Positions 10,638-24,100 are shown, numbered from the stretch's first letter. The stretch is DNA of 64,000 bases from Atrina japonica (GCA_030159075.1 BROG01000032.1:802001-866000), one strand, 5' to 3'. The notes: generated by a model not told the origin, from the sequence alone. Made by a program: numbers and translations.

Positions 10638-11564
10638 TTATTTTTTCATAAGTTTAAAATGAATGTCATCAAATAATGAAAATCTTAGCCTTTTATCATT
10701 TTGAGTTTTTCCATAAACATATCCATTAAAATAGTATGCCTGGGCTATACTCTCATTTCTATTCAGACGAGCTAACAAACCCATGTTTTTCGTAGTTACA
10801 TCTTCAACAAGATTAAGTTCTTTTTTCAACTCTTTTCTTTTTCTCATAATTTTCACTTTGGTATCACTGTTTACAAGTTTAACAATAACTGGTCTTTCAT
10901 GCCCTTGTTTTCCTGGTATTCTGTGTATTGCCAGTACCTCTTCAGGTTTTAGGTCAATGTCAACAGTGTCCTTTACATTTTTAATGAATCTTTCTCTCAG
11001 TCTTTCTCCGTTTTCTTCTTTCCATCCCATTATTTTGATATTGTTCTTTCTGGAATATTGTTCATTATCATTGGCCATATTTATCGCTTCATTTGCCTTC
11101 TTGTCTAGATCCCCAATCCTTTCTTTTATAGAATCATTTTCTCTTTTATGTTTATTTACTGTTTCTCTTAAAAGATCATTTTCCATTTCTAGGGCATCTA
11201 TTTTATCACTTAGTAAACCTGTCCTTTCTCTTATTTTTTCTTCAAATTCTTGTCTCAAATCATTTTTTATTTTCTCCTCTGATTTCTTCATTAACTTTGT
11301 TACAATGTCACTAATTAGCTGTTCAATATCTGCTTTCTGAAGGATGTTGCCTAGGGCATTCTCCAAGTCTGATTTTTTAACAGTTTCATTGAGTCCAGTT
11401 TTTATATCATCAATGTCCTTCTGTAAGGTAGTAATTTCAAACACAAAACTATCCCCTGAGGCATTAGCCACATCACAGTGTTGACGCTTAGAGTTTCTCT
11501 CCTTTGTTGTATCCTTCTTTGTGTTAAGAGTTGTTTGAACACATTTCCCCACTTTCTTTTCCAT
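10638..11564 (-). CDS. LINE ORF1 RNA-binding coiled-coil protein (L1 type)
   Basis: This intact 308-codon frame encodes an L1-type ORF1 protein, which binds element RNA and acts as a nucleic-acid chaperone. A basic N-terminus is followed by a coiled coil with heptad-like Leu/Ile spacing at about residues 45-165. An RRM-like part starts at SRKNNIKIMGWKEENGERLR (about residues 168-187) and includes LAIHRIPG and RPVIVKLVNSD. A short C-terminal domain ends in a lysine-rich tail. It lies upstream of ORF2 in the same element and is not frameshifted, unlike ORF2. The ATG at 11562-11564 is taken as the start. Conservation while ORF2 has decayed may be chance or may reflect a recent insertion. Confidence 0.88.
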   Translation of the reverse strand: MEKKVGKCVQTTLNTKKDTTKERNSKRQHCDVANASGDSFVFEITTLQKDIDDIKTGLNETVKKSDLENALGNILQKADIEQLISDIVTKLMKKSEEKIKNDLRQEFEEKIRERTGLLSDKIDALEMENDLLRETVNKHKRENDSIKERIGDLDKKANEAINMANDNEQYSRKNNIKIMGWKEENGERLRERFIKNVKDTVDIDLKPEEVLAIHRIPGKQGHERPVIVKLVNSDTKVKIMRKRKELKKELNLVEDVTTKNMGLLARLNRNESIAQAYYFNGYVYGKTQNDKRLRFSLFDDIHFKLMKK

Positions 11565-11783
11565 TCTGTTTCTGAGCTTTTTTCACTTTTCTTAAATGTA
11601 TGTATATAGGAAACGAAGTTTCCTCTAAATATAAGTTTTTTTTCATAAAATTTCACTTTAGAAGATGACACTTAAAATCTCAGGTATATCTTCCATGGAA
11701 TGATAGATTTTTAAAGAAATAAATCCCTTTTAAATTAGGTAAATATTCCACTAAATGCAGAGCTGAAAATCACAGACTGAACA

Positions 11784-11800
11784 CCATGGCAGCCATTTTT
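11784..11800 (-). promoter_or_regulatory. YY1-like site in the LINE 5' end
   Basis: On the minus strand AAAAATGGCTGCCATGG lies about 50 bases inside the LINE's 5' end. It contains the YY1-type core AAAATGGCTGCC. Human L1 uses a YY1 site near its 5' end to place the transcription start, so this may be an analogous signal. This is inference from motif and position only. Confidence 0.4.
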
Positions 11801-11889
11801 TTTACAGATGAAATCTACTCACTTTTTGGTTATGTCATACTGCACAGTGCTGATTGACAAAACTTCGTCGATATATCTAAATGTCACAT

Positions 11890-12545
11890 TAAAGAATCTT
11901 TTGATTCAGCAGTTTCTGAATGAAGTCTGTTTCGTATGAATAAAGGAACAGGTCAGCCAATAAAGGATCACAATTGTTTCCCATAGGAATGCCGACAATT
12001 TGTTGAAAGACCACGTCTCCAAACATTACAAATATATTGTCTGTTACAAATTCCAGCATCTTTTTTACATCAACTTCAGTGTAGAATCAAAGTGGTGTTG
12101 GACAAAATAAGTATCATGATAACCAATCGCTAGATATTTAAATTTTCGGGTTCAACCTATAATGAAAAAAACAGTTGTCTGTGATGCTAAAAAGTCTCTC
12201 TTTTATTTTTTTATGTGGAATTGTTGTGTAAAGAGTACAGAAGTCGTGTTTATTGATACTGTGAATCTGAGAAAAATTGTGTGCTTTTAAATATTACGAA
12301 AGTTCTTTAGAATTTTTAAGTATCCACATCTGATTTACGCCGCTTCTGGAATACTTAACTGTCGGTATTGCTGAAGTTTCTTCCTAACGGCTGTCACTAT
12401 CTTGGAAAGGAGTAAAGATAAAGGTTTGGTAGAACATTAAATAAATTTTGCTGGATCCTGCCATGTACACCTGCTGATATGAGGTTTTATGAAGTTTGGG
12501 TATAATTAGGTAAAATAAACAGTGGCGAAAATGTCCAGGCATACA
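11890..12545 (-). pseudogene. Penelope-like reverse transcriptase fragment
   Basis: Read leftwards, this degraded frame contains a recognisable WILKNSKEL segment, an STLYTTIPH-like stretch (about 12200-12220) and, at about 11915-12000, VGIPMGNNCDPLLADLFLYS with YETDFIQKLL after it. That arrangement matches reverse transcriptases I associate with Penelope-like elements. It breaks off before the catalytic YIDD box, where the interspersed repeat resumes at 11866-11900. Stops and frameshifts in the upstream half (12400-12545) show it is dead. No GIY-YIG endonuclease is visible. The class is an inference from remembered motifs; another RT class with a GIPMG box is possible. Confidence 0.65.
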
Positions 12546-12549
12546 GGTG

Positions 12550-13190
12550 CACAATATCTGTCACGAACCACTCTTATATTTTTTGTTTTTTATTTTGTGT
12601 CACATGCTAATCAATCACGAAATATTACATATATTATGTAATAAATATAGAGGATTAGCTTCTAGTCATATGCTTACTTTTTCCGACACTTAAAAAGAAC
12701 ATTATGTACGGTTTGAATTTTCTATTAAAAGACTATAATGTCCTGTCTGACGAATTCTTTTATATATTTAATATTTAAAGAAGAGTTAATGATAGAAAAA
12801 TAATTGGATGTATTGTATTACCCGAAAGAAAACAGGGTGTACTCTTTGCAATTTAGATATATGTACGTTTGTAATAGGAATTGAATTTGTTTTTTGTTTT
12901 TTGTTTTTTGTGGAGATTCTTGAATATGTGCTTCTAGAAATAAATTCGTGTAATTATCTTGTAGATAAACAAACTCGACAAAATTTATAAAACTTTCACA
13001 CTTTAAAAGTGAATGTGAATTAATCAAATATTAGTCAAAGCGTAAGTATATACTATAACTGTAAACTTCTCAAAAGCTAAGATATTCATTTTTACCGTGG
13101 GTACTCTTAGATGGATTTGGCAATACATTTAGATTTTTCATTTGGTCTTGTATTCTACCACATTTTTCGGCAATTTACGTCATATCAAAT
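12550..13190. other. AT-rich spacer, nothing recognisable
   Basis: There is no long open frame, domain, repeat pair or structured RNA that I can support here. A short frame at 12808-12990 on the plus strand has no family resemblance. Confidence 0.5.
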
Positions 13191-13194
13191 CATT

Positions 13195-14345
13195 AATCAT
13201 TACCAGACTGGGTTTTAGGGTTGGGTTGTGTTGGGTATACCTCAAGGCTGGTCACCTTAAAAGGAATTGCCCGATCGTAAAATCAACTCGCAAAATTGGG
13301 TACATTATTTGCAGTATAATCTGAATCCGCCACCTAATCGTGGCAGAGGTAGAGCAAATTAAAGACAGTACGATCAGAATAGACAACGGTTCCATCTTTG
13401 ACCTCAACAAATTGCAGAATTTCAAATGTTAGCACTTCCAGAGACACCTATATAAAATTTAACTAAATCTTCATCAATATGCAACTAGCACTCCGTGTAC
13501 CACCGGCAGTGAGTGAACAAAATTTTTAAAAAACACATACAGTAATTAGGACAATAATGGTCTCAAATTAAAGAACAGGAAAACTAGTAAGCGTTCCTTA
13601 TAAGCCAAGAGTGATAGTAGTAAGTAAGGAAAAGGTAGAAGAAATAAATTAAGTGATTAATTAGATAAGAAATAATGAACTTCAGCTGGCGGGCAATCCT
13701 GGTTCATGTGTACTGTGGATACAAAAACAAAAGTTTTGAACTTTAATAAATACAGGAGTAGAAGTATCGTTAATTAGTAAAAGATGCTTCCAAAATCTTC
13801 CCATAAAAGCTAAGGTACATTAGTGAAAAACCAAATATCAGGGCAGTGAATGGTCAGTCGTCAAAGGTAACAGACACAGTAAATATCAAATTTACCATGA
13901 GTAAGTTAACCATGAATCATACGTTTTATGCCACAGGTGGTTTGAACAGAAACTTTATCCTTGGCAGGGATTGGTTAAGACAAAATTGAGTAAGCTTATA
14001 CTTTTACATAGGTTGTTTGAGAATATAGGGAACCTATGTCAAATTTGTTGATGACACCCACATATCATCAATTGTAAGAGTGTCGAGAGCAACAACATCC
14101 ATACCACAAACTGAAACCATATGTATTTTTCAAGACAAAGATTGCAGAGCGAAGTCTTGTGAACCCCTTCTTGACCTGAAGGAATCTAAGCTTTAGGTTA
14201 TATATTAAACACAAAGTTACCCAAGCGGTAATAAGACGCTTTTCTCGTGAAGCCTGCCTTAACCAAAAGTTGGTAGAATCAACCGTTTAATAATCAAAAG
14301 ATTACTAGGCCCTGCCAAGTTATATAAATCGGATAATAGGACAAA
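13195..14345 (+). pseudogene. Ty3/Gypsy-like retrotransposon relic: zinc knuckle and aspartic protease
   Basis: A decayed gag knuckle appears at about 13227-13275 as CWVYLKAGHLKRNCP, which is a CCHC knuckle with its second cysteine lost. At 13745-13800 the frame reads NTGVEVSLISKRCFQNLP, close to the DTGAxxSLIS active site of retroviral-type aspartic proteases, with Asp changed to Asn. At 13937-13980 GGLNRNFILGRDWLR is the usual protease C-terminus of Gypsy-like elements. The downstream part (VDDTHISSIVRVSRATT, about 14045-14095) also looks like Gypsy polyprotein linker. Multiple stops make it non-functional. No LTR was identified. Confidence 0.7.
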
Positions 14346-14414
14346 ACAAAAGAAACATGTAGAAACATGGGAAACAAAAAATGGGTCAGACGTAGGCCAT
14401 TAGATTTCCGAAAA

Positions 14415-14580
14415 TGAATGAGAGATAGGAAATGGTCCACTGCACAAAGAGTGTTGGGTGAAACACAGTTAAAATGAGAGCTAGGAAATGGTCCACTGTA
14501 CAAACAGCGTTGAGTGAAACACAGTTAAAATAAGAGATAGGAAATGGTCCACTGTACACATAACGTTGAGTGAAAACAGT
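14415..14580. repeat. 56-bp tandem repeat, three copies
   Basis: The unit containing AGGAAATGGTCCACTG repeats with starts at 14427, 14483 and 14539, exactly 56 bases apart, with few substitutions. It lies directly downstream of the Gypsy-like relic and may be derived from it. Confidence 0.9.
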
Positions 14581-16700
14581 TACATCTACTATGTGAACAA
14601 ATAAGAAATTTACCTGTGTTAGTAAATGATGAAATTCATAAATATTATCAAATGATTGAGAATCAACAATGAGTATCCTTAGTTACAGAATTGCAACAAT
14701 TCATACAAATTCCTAACGTGATAACCTATAGGGTTTAGTTAGGGATAAAGGAAAGATCTTAGAAAGCATCAGTTATTATGTATATGCAGGGTAATAAAAC
14801 TATATTATGAAGACCACAATATATATAAGGCAAGTTCATTGGATAGTTTACAAAACATGTCCAATTAGAGGAGGAATCTGCAGGAGATAAATCATATTAT
14901 AGGACTATTAAATGTTACATGTTAGATGTAGAATGCATGCCATTTAGAAGGAATGATTATCCTTATTTTCTTCGAGGAAAAAAAGACGAACATGCATCTC
15001 AAATTCATTATCCACGTCGTTCAAATCATTCACGTCATGCTGCAAGGGAAAGAAAACGTCATATTTGAAAAAAAACAATGACGTAACCACTACCAGATCT
15101 AAATGGCTTAATTCTTTCAATATACATATTTTTGTACCAATAACTCCTTACATGACCACATTTCATGGACTCAATAAAACTTTGCTACTAGATGCTGACT
15201 GAATAGAAGCTGGTAGGTTTTCATTGGTGAGTATAAACATAAAGCAACTAGTGAAAATGATAATATACAAAAACAACAAACTGAAACTTTTACAGTGTAA
15301 CTTTGAAAGCGACTTTAATGATATTTTGATGCTCAGACAAAAAATGAAATGTAGAAATAGGGTTCTATTACCTGTTGTAAGTGTCATGTTGTAAATTTGA
15401 TTTACAACATGACATGGGTAAAAACAATTATTGGCTTATTAAAAGCTTTTTGGTACTGTTAGTGTACTGTATAATAGATACAAGATAGCATCAAAAGTTT
15501 GGCTAGTATTAAAAAAATAAAACGTGTTTGTTTTAATTACAAGTCTCACAATAGTAAAGGATAATAGACATCAAATTAGTATGAACTGCAAAACTATAAC
15601 TGAAACTTTGATTTCTTTGAAAACTTTAATTCGTGTAATGGAAAATTTTATCATTCAGCGTAATAAAAACAAAATTGGTATTCCTATTCGGTTTGGATAG
15701 AACTGTAGATAATGTTAAAGACTGGGTTATTTTGGCACAAGATAAGAAGCAACATCTTGAAATTCAATTGCATATGTTATCATCCCTGCGTCAACTAGCA
15801 CCCTCTGTCATACAAAAGTTATAATTCAGACAATTACTCCTATCAATCAAAGATACTCTAAAACCTCGATTTGCTTTGCTAGACCATGAGAATGGCCCTT
15901 TGGACCTATATAAAACATTGACTTTTGCATTTTCTTCAAAGACCAACACATTGTAGTTAGTTGACACTATAACGGCCCTAAAAATATATATGATGCACCA
16001 TTTAGCTATCCCACATATGAAAGTGCCGATTATACTTGCAAAATATGACCTAGAAGCCGGCGCTCTAGCTATCAATAAAGACAAAACACAATAATTTGCT
16101 TTCTTAGCTCAGTAAGCATGTCCCACTTTTCGCTATTGTTCTTTTTATAGCCATATATATACTGTTTCAAATAGTAAGTCTTAAGTAATTTTCACAATTT
16201 TGGATTTACAACCTGAAATTGTATAAAATCGTAAGACGATATAGATGAATTATGCAATTATACCAAAATGACAGTATATTTCAGAAGGAAATTGGTTAAT
16301 AATTAGTAAAAGATCAAACAATTTTGAAAACATCACCACCATTAGGTATTCTATATCTGGAACAAAATCGTCGCCTTATTATTTAGCTAAGTATAAAACA
16401 GGGAAATTACGATGTTTGTTTTGGAGATATAAATACAGCTTTCCTCAGAAAGTTGAAATAAGGATTATCAAGGCAGACGATCAAGTCACTGACATTTTGA
16501 GTTTTCTATAAGATCACAATGACCTACATCAACAAAGAAGTAACAATTGAACGTATGGACATAAATGTTCAAAGAAATCAGACCTAGAAAATTTTAACAT
16601 ATCATATATTGACTAGGATGAATGGAAAAAGTCGACGGTTAATATTCCTGCTATCCATGTAAGAATACAAATTTCTTTTATTTCTTCTCACAAATACGAC
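14580..16700. other. degenerate plus-strand coding remnants, probably more retroelement
   Basis: Short stretches such as DYPYFLRGKKDE (about 14960) and a charged helical segment near 15650-15800 suggest eroded polyprotein sequence continuing from the Gypsy-like relic. Stops are frequent and I cannot assign a domain. A near-perfect hairpin with 14-bp arms (GTCATGTTGTAAAT and its complement) sits at 15383-15413. Confidence 0.35.
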
Positions 16701-16739
16701 ATTACAACTTCCACAAAGCTTTGACTGAGGCCAAGCCAG

Positions 16740-16823
16740 AGTGAGTACGCGTTACCTCCCTTTAATTACATCTCGTTTGGTGCGAGGTTAGAACTTCAAA
16801 AATCTGACAGACGAAATTTCAAT
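16740..16823 (+). other. possible untranslated first exon of the RNase T2 gene
   Basis: A short sequence of higher GC ends in AAT followed by the donor GTAAGT at 16824. The first coding exon of RNase T2 (21161) starts at an acceptor, so at least one upstream exon must exist. This is the best-looking donor I noticed upstream, but the link is a guess. Confidence 0.25.
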
Positions 16824-17615
16824 GTAAGTAAACAACTCGACATCAGTTGAAGCAGAAGGATACAGCAAAGAAAGTATAGGCCTAATTTCATACTGTTAAA
16901 ACATTTTGTTGTTGTTTTTATTGTGTAGTTATCCGTGTACATGTGTAGTTGATTTATTTGATACGCCCCATTAAATTTTTTGTTTTTAGAATAGATCTAT
17001 CTGGCTATCATGCGCTATGTCAGTGACGATTAGGCCCATTCATCACGAGATTCTCGTCTTTTGTGTGTTTATATGCTTTGTTACTTTTCTCTCTGTTTGA
17101 TTTGTCTTGATACATGTTTAGTACATAACTACCAAATTTACTCCGTACTCAAGTTCAACTAACGTTTTATGTAGGATTTAAAGATAAAACTAAGAAGCAG
17201 TTTAGGGCCTACTTGAACGAAGTTGAATTACAGTAGCACTGAATAATACACAGGTACTTGTGGACAGGACCATCTAAGTGTGCCTTGCCCATAATCGCTT
17301 GATTTTTAGTCTGTTTTATTGATTCTTTTCAACAAAACATGGTGATTTGGGATATACCGAGAAATATTGCCAACCAACAGACTTAAAGCCAAATGTAGTT
17401 ACATCCTTTATGTAACTACATGTATAAAAAAGAGAAGGTAAGACACTTCTCATTGTTTACATTGACAATGGAAGAAACATGCCTGTATTTTAAATTAATA
17501 AACACTTAGAGGTCTTGTCTGTGCCTTCCCTCTTCTGTAAAAAGATTACCCTCACTGAAAACATAAGTAACTTTCACTCAAGATGTTATAAAAGACATAC
17601 ATTCCTCTTATTTTG

Positions 17616-17856
17616 TTCAAATTTAAATTTATTTCTGACATTTGGAGTAGCCGCTACGGAATAAGGTCGACTAGCATGCACAATATTGAATAAGCCATGG
17701 GAAAGCTATACTACTGACTTATTGATTAGTATAGAGTATTGAAGGGCACGAAGCTTCCCGAATGTCAAATAAGGTAGCGTTAAAGGTAATTCACGAGGTT
17801 CTCCATCTACTTCCATAGCGGCTACTCCAAATGTCAGAAATAAATTCAAATTCGAA
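17616..17856. mobile_element. fold-back (MITE-like) element with ~45-bp inverted ends
   Basis: The arm at 17616-17660 (containing TTATTTCTGACATTTGGAGT and AGCCGCTAC) recurs inverted at 17812-17856 (AGCGGCTACTCCAAATGTCA). The 150-base interior has no open frame. Such short palindromic elements are usually non-autonomous DNA transposons. No clear target duplication was seen. Confidence 0.8.
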
Positions 17857-18845
17857 GAAAATAAGTGGGACACTTTAGTACCTGTGTGAATAGTACTTTA
17901 AAAAAATTATATAGTAGTTACAACAGCAACAATGAAGGTATTTTAGACAGAAAAATCAAAGTAGTAAAACACCATCTTCATTGAAACTGTAACTACCCTG
18001 AATAGGTGTTAGGTCAACTCGTTACTTTATGTTATAGGTCATCTCTGTACATATGTTTGGATATCTTGGTACTTATAGGTTATGGGACAGTGAAAATCTA
18101 GTCCGGTACATACAATGTATGTCCCAGTTATGTACCGAGTCCTGATTATTTTTATTTTTGTTAAAAAAAATTCCTTTTTTAAGTGTGTAAATCTAGTCCC
18201 CATTTCTTATGTCCAAAAACGTGCTACATGTACCTATATGATTTCCAAAGCATTTCTCCTCTTATATTTCAAATATTAAGGTTTAACTCTGTTAAGATAT
18301 CCACAGAGAAGTTGATAGAACTATACTACAGTAAAAGAAAAAAAAGTAACCATACCAAGTTTACCCAATACAAGTACATGTACCTGATAGTCTAACAGTA
18401 ATACAAGTACCAAGTTGTCCAAAAAAGCACCAAGTACTGAGATGGCTTGGTACTGAGTAGACTAGCATTCTAATCAGTGTATATGGACGGTAATGAGTAT
18501 AGGATTGTCAAAATAGTAAGATGAAAGATTAGCTTGATTTATTGAAAACATTTGGTCCCTGTTTATTCACTTATAAGTTATCACTTGGTTAGCATAGCCT
18601 TATGATTTGATTTTTGGTCACAAAATGTATTATTTTCATTTTAGTATGATTTACCAGGGCTTTACTTGTACACATATAAAAGTGTAAAATGTATTTTATA
18701 TAATATTGCAGTACATGTACATTTTAAACAAGATGCTTATGGGATTTGCATGACTGAGGTTAATCAATATAAAAGATACAAGATTCTGCAAAAAAAAATA
18801 TCAGTTTTCAGAAGGATCATGAGTTCTTGGAAGTTGCATTGTACA

Positions 18846-19022
18846 TGTGAAACCTGTATATAGGCGCCACCCAAAGGACCAGAAAATATTTGCCTTTATG
18901 TGCAGATGACCCTTATACACCTTTTCAATTTAGTTGAAGTATGCAGTTAGGGACTTGAAAAATTTGGCCTTTATAAACAAGTAATCCTCATATAGAGGTG
19001 GCTGCTATAGCAGGTTTTACTG
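18846..19022. mobile_element. CAGTRAAACCTG-type MITE, copy 1
   Basis: The ends GTGAAACCTGTATATAGGCG and, inverted, CAGTAAAACCTGCTATAGCA form imperfect terminal repeats. The body (GGACCAGAAAATATT, GACCCTTATACAC, TTTAGTTGAAGTATGCAG) is shared with a copy at 52853-53010. The CAGT ends and neighbouring TA suggest a Tc1/mariner or pogo-type non-autonomous element. Confidence 0.75.
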
Positions 19023-20285
19023 TACTTATTTTTGTTCAAGTAAATCCCTGAATATTAAAAAAAAAATATTGCCAAAATAAATCAGGTACAAGTGTTTAGA
19101 TATATGTCAAATAAACAGGCATACTTTCTCACATAAGCAGCTTAATATAAGTTCCAGTTTAAACCCACACTAACTGGAGATAAATGATCTTGTGATATAG
19201 AGTGCAATGCTCTAACCACTCGGTCATAGCCAGTCTCAAAATGAGTATGGTTCACTGGCCTTTGGTCAGTAAATAATGGGACATACCAGTAGGTTTTTCA
19301 TCTGTACTGGCCCTATTGTTCAATAAAAGAAATAAAGGTAAAGTGTAAATGCTCTTTGCAATTGTAAATCTTACAAATAATCTATCTCATCTTTAATACA
19401 AGCTGAAAATATGCTGTGTTGTCTTCACATGTTATAGTTGCTTATTTAAAATATATCCAGGGATTAATATCATCAACATGCAGGTCCTACAAAAGAACCC
19501 ATTCCCAATGCAAAGTCTACTATTTTTTCCCAGTTTTGATAAAAAATTTGCTAATTATGTTCATCATGTCATTCACATTCAGTATTCAACATTAAAAAGG
19601 AGTATTTAGTACATGTATGAACTGCACTTTGAAGTCTCCAGATGAAACCAATGTTGTCACTTAAATAAACAAGCTAAATGAATCACAAGTTCTATGTCTT
19701 TATTCGTATGGATTACTATAAATGACCATAGTTAATTGTTTCCCAATTTGGCCCATTGTGACATAAAATTCTCAATTGTCCCAAAAAGGGTGATATCATA
19801 AAAGTATTTCTTTTGAGTTATTTGTGGGTCAGTACAAGTTTGACGGGGCCAGTAAATTGTTCAGGCTGTTTCGAAGGAAAAAAGTTAAATTCAAGCCCTG
19901 CCATTCAGGCCCTGATTCTGTTTAATTTGTCAAGAGACCTTGAATGTCATAAAGAACAATTGTCCTTTAGTGGCCTATTTATATATGTGATTGACCTGTT
20001 GACCAATGTTTCTTATCATATAATGAGATATATCACATAACATGTAACTGTCATTGAGAACATCAATTTACTTGTACATAATCTAGTACTAAAGGTTATA
20101 TGTGTACCTTGTATGTAGGATTGACTTATTCAGTTTTACCAAATTCAATGCTAGTTTTTGAAAAACGTAATTGAGTAAGTATTTTTTAAGATTTACATGT
20201 ACGGGTATTTGTACACAAATGTATATATGCATATATCAGATATATATATATGAAGGTTAAGTTTCTGACAATTTAACAATTCACA

Positions 20286-20550
20286 CATATGTACATGTGA
20301 TGTCACATTCTGGTTTAGTATATTCTACATATATGTACATGTGATGTCACATTCTGGTTTAGTATATTCTACATATATGTACATGTGATGTCACATTCTG
20401 GTTTAGTATATTCTACATATATGTACATGTGATGTCACATTCTGGTTTAGTATATTCTACATATATGTACATGTGATGTCACATTCTGGTTTAGTATATT
20501 ACACATATATGTATATGAACATGTGATGTCACAGTCTGGTTTAGTATGCA
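20286..20550. repeat. 44-bp tandem repeat in the RNase T2 upstream region
   Basis: Five near-identical copies start with GTACATGTGATGTCACATTC at 20291, 20335, 20379, 20423 and 20467, and a diverged sixth follows. Each unit contains a TGATGTCA half-CRE-like word. The surrounding 19000-21160 region has no gene. Confidence 0.95.
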
Positions 20551-21160
20551 TGTACTTGTACATACATTTGATTACTTTAGACAATAACACAAACATTGTG
20601 CATAAATGTATTAATGCATAATAACTTACAAATGTGTGTATGCGCTGCTACACTCTTCCCCCTTAACAAGATTTCTGACCCAAGAAATCAACAAGACTCT
20701 TAACACACAATACAGTTAGTTATTTAGTTGGGCCCCAAATGTAGTAGGTGAGGAAAAATGTGTGGTCAGACCGAGAATTGACCCCAGGAGTGGACCTTCC
20801 TAATACTAGCAGAATGCTCTTACCAGCTCTTACCTCTTACCTTTCTGGGCCGATACTCTCTGTGCCACTACATGTAAAAATATACATGTTTATACATACC
20901 ATATTAGACCCATTAAGTGTCCAGGGCACACCAAAATTATGGGAAAAGGTGTGGGAACTTAATGGGATCAGTTAGAAGTCAATTTGACGTAAAACAAAAT
21001 TTTTATAACAAAATTTTTTGTACATGTACAACCTATATACATTGTACATTGTATATATATGTGGGTGTGTATTATACGAGTTTGCATGTATACCTCCACC
21101 TCTCTCTCATGCTATGCTGATTTGACAAAAAACAATTTTATGTATTTTATTCTCTCCTAG

Positions 21161-24100
21161 ATTGCTGACATAGAAAAAGATTTAGAGAAAATGATCAGAT
21201 CTTCTTTTTGGATTGTTGCTTGTTTCTTGCCTCAGGTGTAAGTAATCAGAATATACTCTATCAACTTTTCACTGCATCAGATGTTTTCTTTAGCAACATG
21301 CTTGAGTTAAAATACATTGTACCTGGCACACATTTTTTACCAAAACACGGATATCTCCAGATAACTAAGTTTTTTAATGGTATAACAGACTGTATCTCTG
21401 AAATCATCAGATATTAAGTTATGAGATAGCTGTCCCATAGATACCACCTGGTGTCTGAGAAAGCTGAAGGTCGATCTATGAGATAGCCAGTTTGTAACCC
21501 TAGACACCTAAAATATAATTGTTTTTATTAGAGAATGTTAGTAATTTGTACTCACTTGCCCTTCTGTGACCATTTTATCTTTAGATTTAAGTTAAAAAAA
21601 TATATTTTGTTGTTTTTTTTATCAGATGGGGTAGCATACAAGAGTGGGATATATTTACATTTTCTCAGGAGTGGCCTGTAGCTGTGTGTGTAAGAGCAGA
21701 ACAACAGGTAAGTTATATAGTTTTCATCATATACAGGAATTGTAGCAATAATTTATAAATAACATTTGATCATCATGCTTATTAAATGCCATATTTACAT
21801 ACGCCATGCATGCACACTTTGATAGTAAGTAGCTACTTTATTTGATTCATTGTGACACTATTTGTGAGAGAATATTTCCTGCTTGAGATTTAGAACTTGA
21901 TGCAGCAACAGCTGATACGTGTATGCCTTAATCTGATATGAGAGACCGACAAAAATTGTATGTTTGTACGTTGACATGTAACAGAATACCAGGAAGAGGA
22001 ATCTACAGCTACATTGTATGCCAACAAACTGGGCAAAGTAGAAACAGAATTTTTCAAGTGACACTTAAAAAAAAAATGTTTACCAATAAAGATTATGTGA
22101 CTGAATGGATCGTGAATGAATCCATGTACAAATTGTACTGTGCCTGCTGAGAAAAAGAATAAAAAACAAATGATATGTAAAAGAAAATAGGTACTATACT
22201 TCCTGAATATACAGGGGCTCTCCCACAGAGTGTCAGATCAGTAAGGGTGATATTTTGTAATAACTTGATAAGTAAAATTTAATAACATGTACATAACTTG
22301 AAACAGCAAAGGTAAGGTTGAAGTCTATGATTCAACAGTTTTTCTGCATGGGTTTATATACAGGACACAGACTGTCTCAGAATGTCTCTTGCTCATGTAA
22401 ACCTAGTGCATCTTCAACTGGGATAACATTTGTTTGGAACAGAAGTACATGTATTTTGTTATAAAAAAGATAATGAATAACATTTTACAAAATTTAGTGA
22501 AAAAAGCACCTTTAGATGAAATTTTGTCGATATATTAACTATTGTAAATTTCATGGGGATGGGGGCAAGGGGTTTAACAGTTTGACTAATTATTTTGTTT
22601 TTTTCCACTGATAAGACTTTATATTCTTCTATGGATGGAGGCAAATATCTTGATCTCATTATGTAGACTATTATTTTTTTCACTGTTATACACTGATAAG
22701 ACTTTATATTCTTCTATGGATGGAGGCAAATATCTTGATCTCATTATGTAGACTATTATTTTTTTCACTGTTAAAACATTTCAAGGTTATGAGGACGATT
22801 TGCTGAGGTCAAAATGCAAATGCACCACATTTCATAAATAGTATACATTGATATAACATTTGTGATATACATGTATTTAGATCAATGTAGGTACCATTTT
22901 GTCTTTTACAGCATCACAACTGTACGGTACCAAAGAATGTACTTGGCTGGTCAGTTCATGGACTATGGTAAGTTATATTTAGAAAAATGCACATGTATTA
23001 AGTTAAGTGACCATTCTTGCAGTGTACATGTAGGCAGGATATATATTACAAAGACTGTTGTACATTGGCATTAATCCAAAGTACATGTATTAGTCAAGTT
23101 TGTGGCACTTCACTGACAGCATGAGATATTGTCTAGGGGCTGAAAATTCCTCAAGTCCTAGGTCCAGGACCTATATATTTTACTTTCTGACTCTGTTGTT
23201 TTCTTGCTGTGTAGGTCCGAGAACCTAACAAGTCTGAATCAATGAATGACTATTCTGTCAATTTCTTTCTTTATTTATTTGTTTCCTTTGTGAAGTTCAA
23301 TGATCATTTTCTTATATAATTTTGTGGCAGTTTTTGGTTTACCGGTATATATTTTGCATCCCCACCTTTGATAATTGTTATTTGTATTAATTGATTATAT
23401 TAAAACTCTGACTTAGATTTATTATTATTGGACTCATATGTTAGAGGACCGGACCCAGGCAAAATCTAACAAAAAAGTCCTGGACCCAAGCAGCTGTAAT
23501 ATAATTTTTAGCTACTGTTATCATATAAGAGAAAATGTATTGATGTATAGAAAACACAAAACTACCTGTCTACATGTATGTGAACACTTGCAGATCTTGT
23601 AATTATTAATTATTTAAATATAAAATGCTGCAATGTATACATAACTATTCTTATTTATAAGTTACCTATAGCTATGTAATTCTAAATTCAAAATCGCACA
23701 CCTTTATTGTTTCATGCAGCGCCTGGCTTTTTTTAAAGTTACAATGTGTACATTGTATAGAGACAGTTACAGTGTTGTAGCACAGAGTAACTACAGGTGA
23801 TACATCACATTATATATGTATCCTAGAAACTCCCAATTTTCATAAATCCATTATAAAAAATGATTTCATCTATTCTTGAATAATGCTCTTTACAATTTGC
23901 ATGTGGCATTTTATATTTTATTTTAACTTTCCACGTCCTGAGATCGTTTCTAAACACTAAGATACAGTAAACGATCAATCTTCAGTAAATCTATGTGTGA
24001 TCATTTTTGTCGATTTACGCTTAACACAATCTACGTATCTTTCAAACCCCCCCAGGCATTTGTTATTTTAAAGGTGTAGTTTCACTATATGTCATGAAAT

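Noticed and set aside
10783..11340. 185-codon plus-strand frame rich in Ser/Phe/Leu
   Set aside because: It is the complement of the LINE ORF1 coiled coil; its composition is explained by the antisense of Lys/Glu-rich codons.
20748..20975. 75-codon plus-strand frame with GPILSVPLHVKIY
   Set aside because: No domain; the region looks like repeat-derived sequence and there are no matching splice sites in the RNase T2 model.
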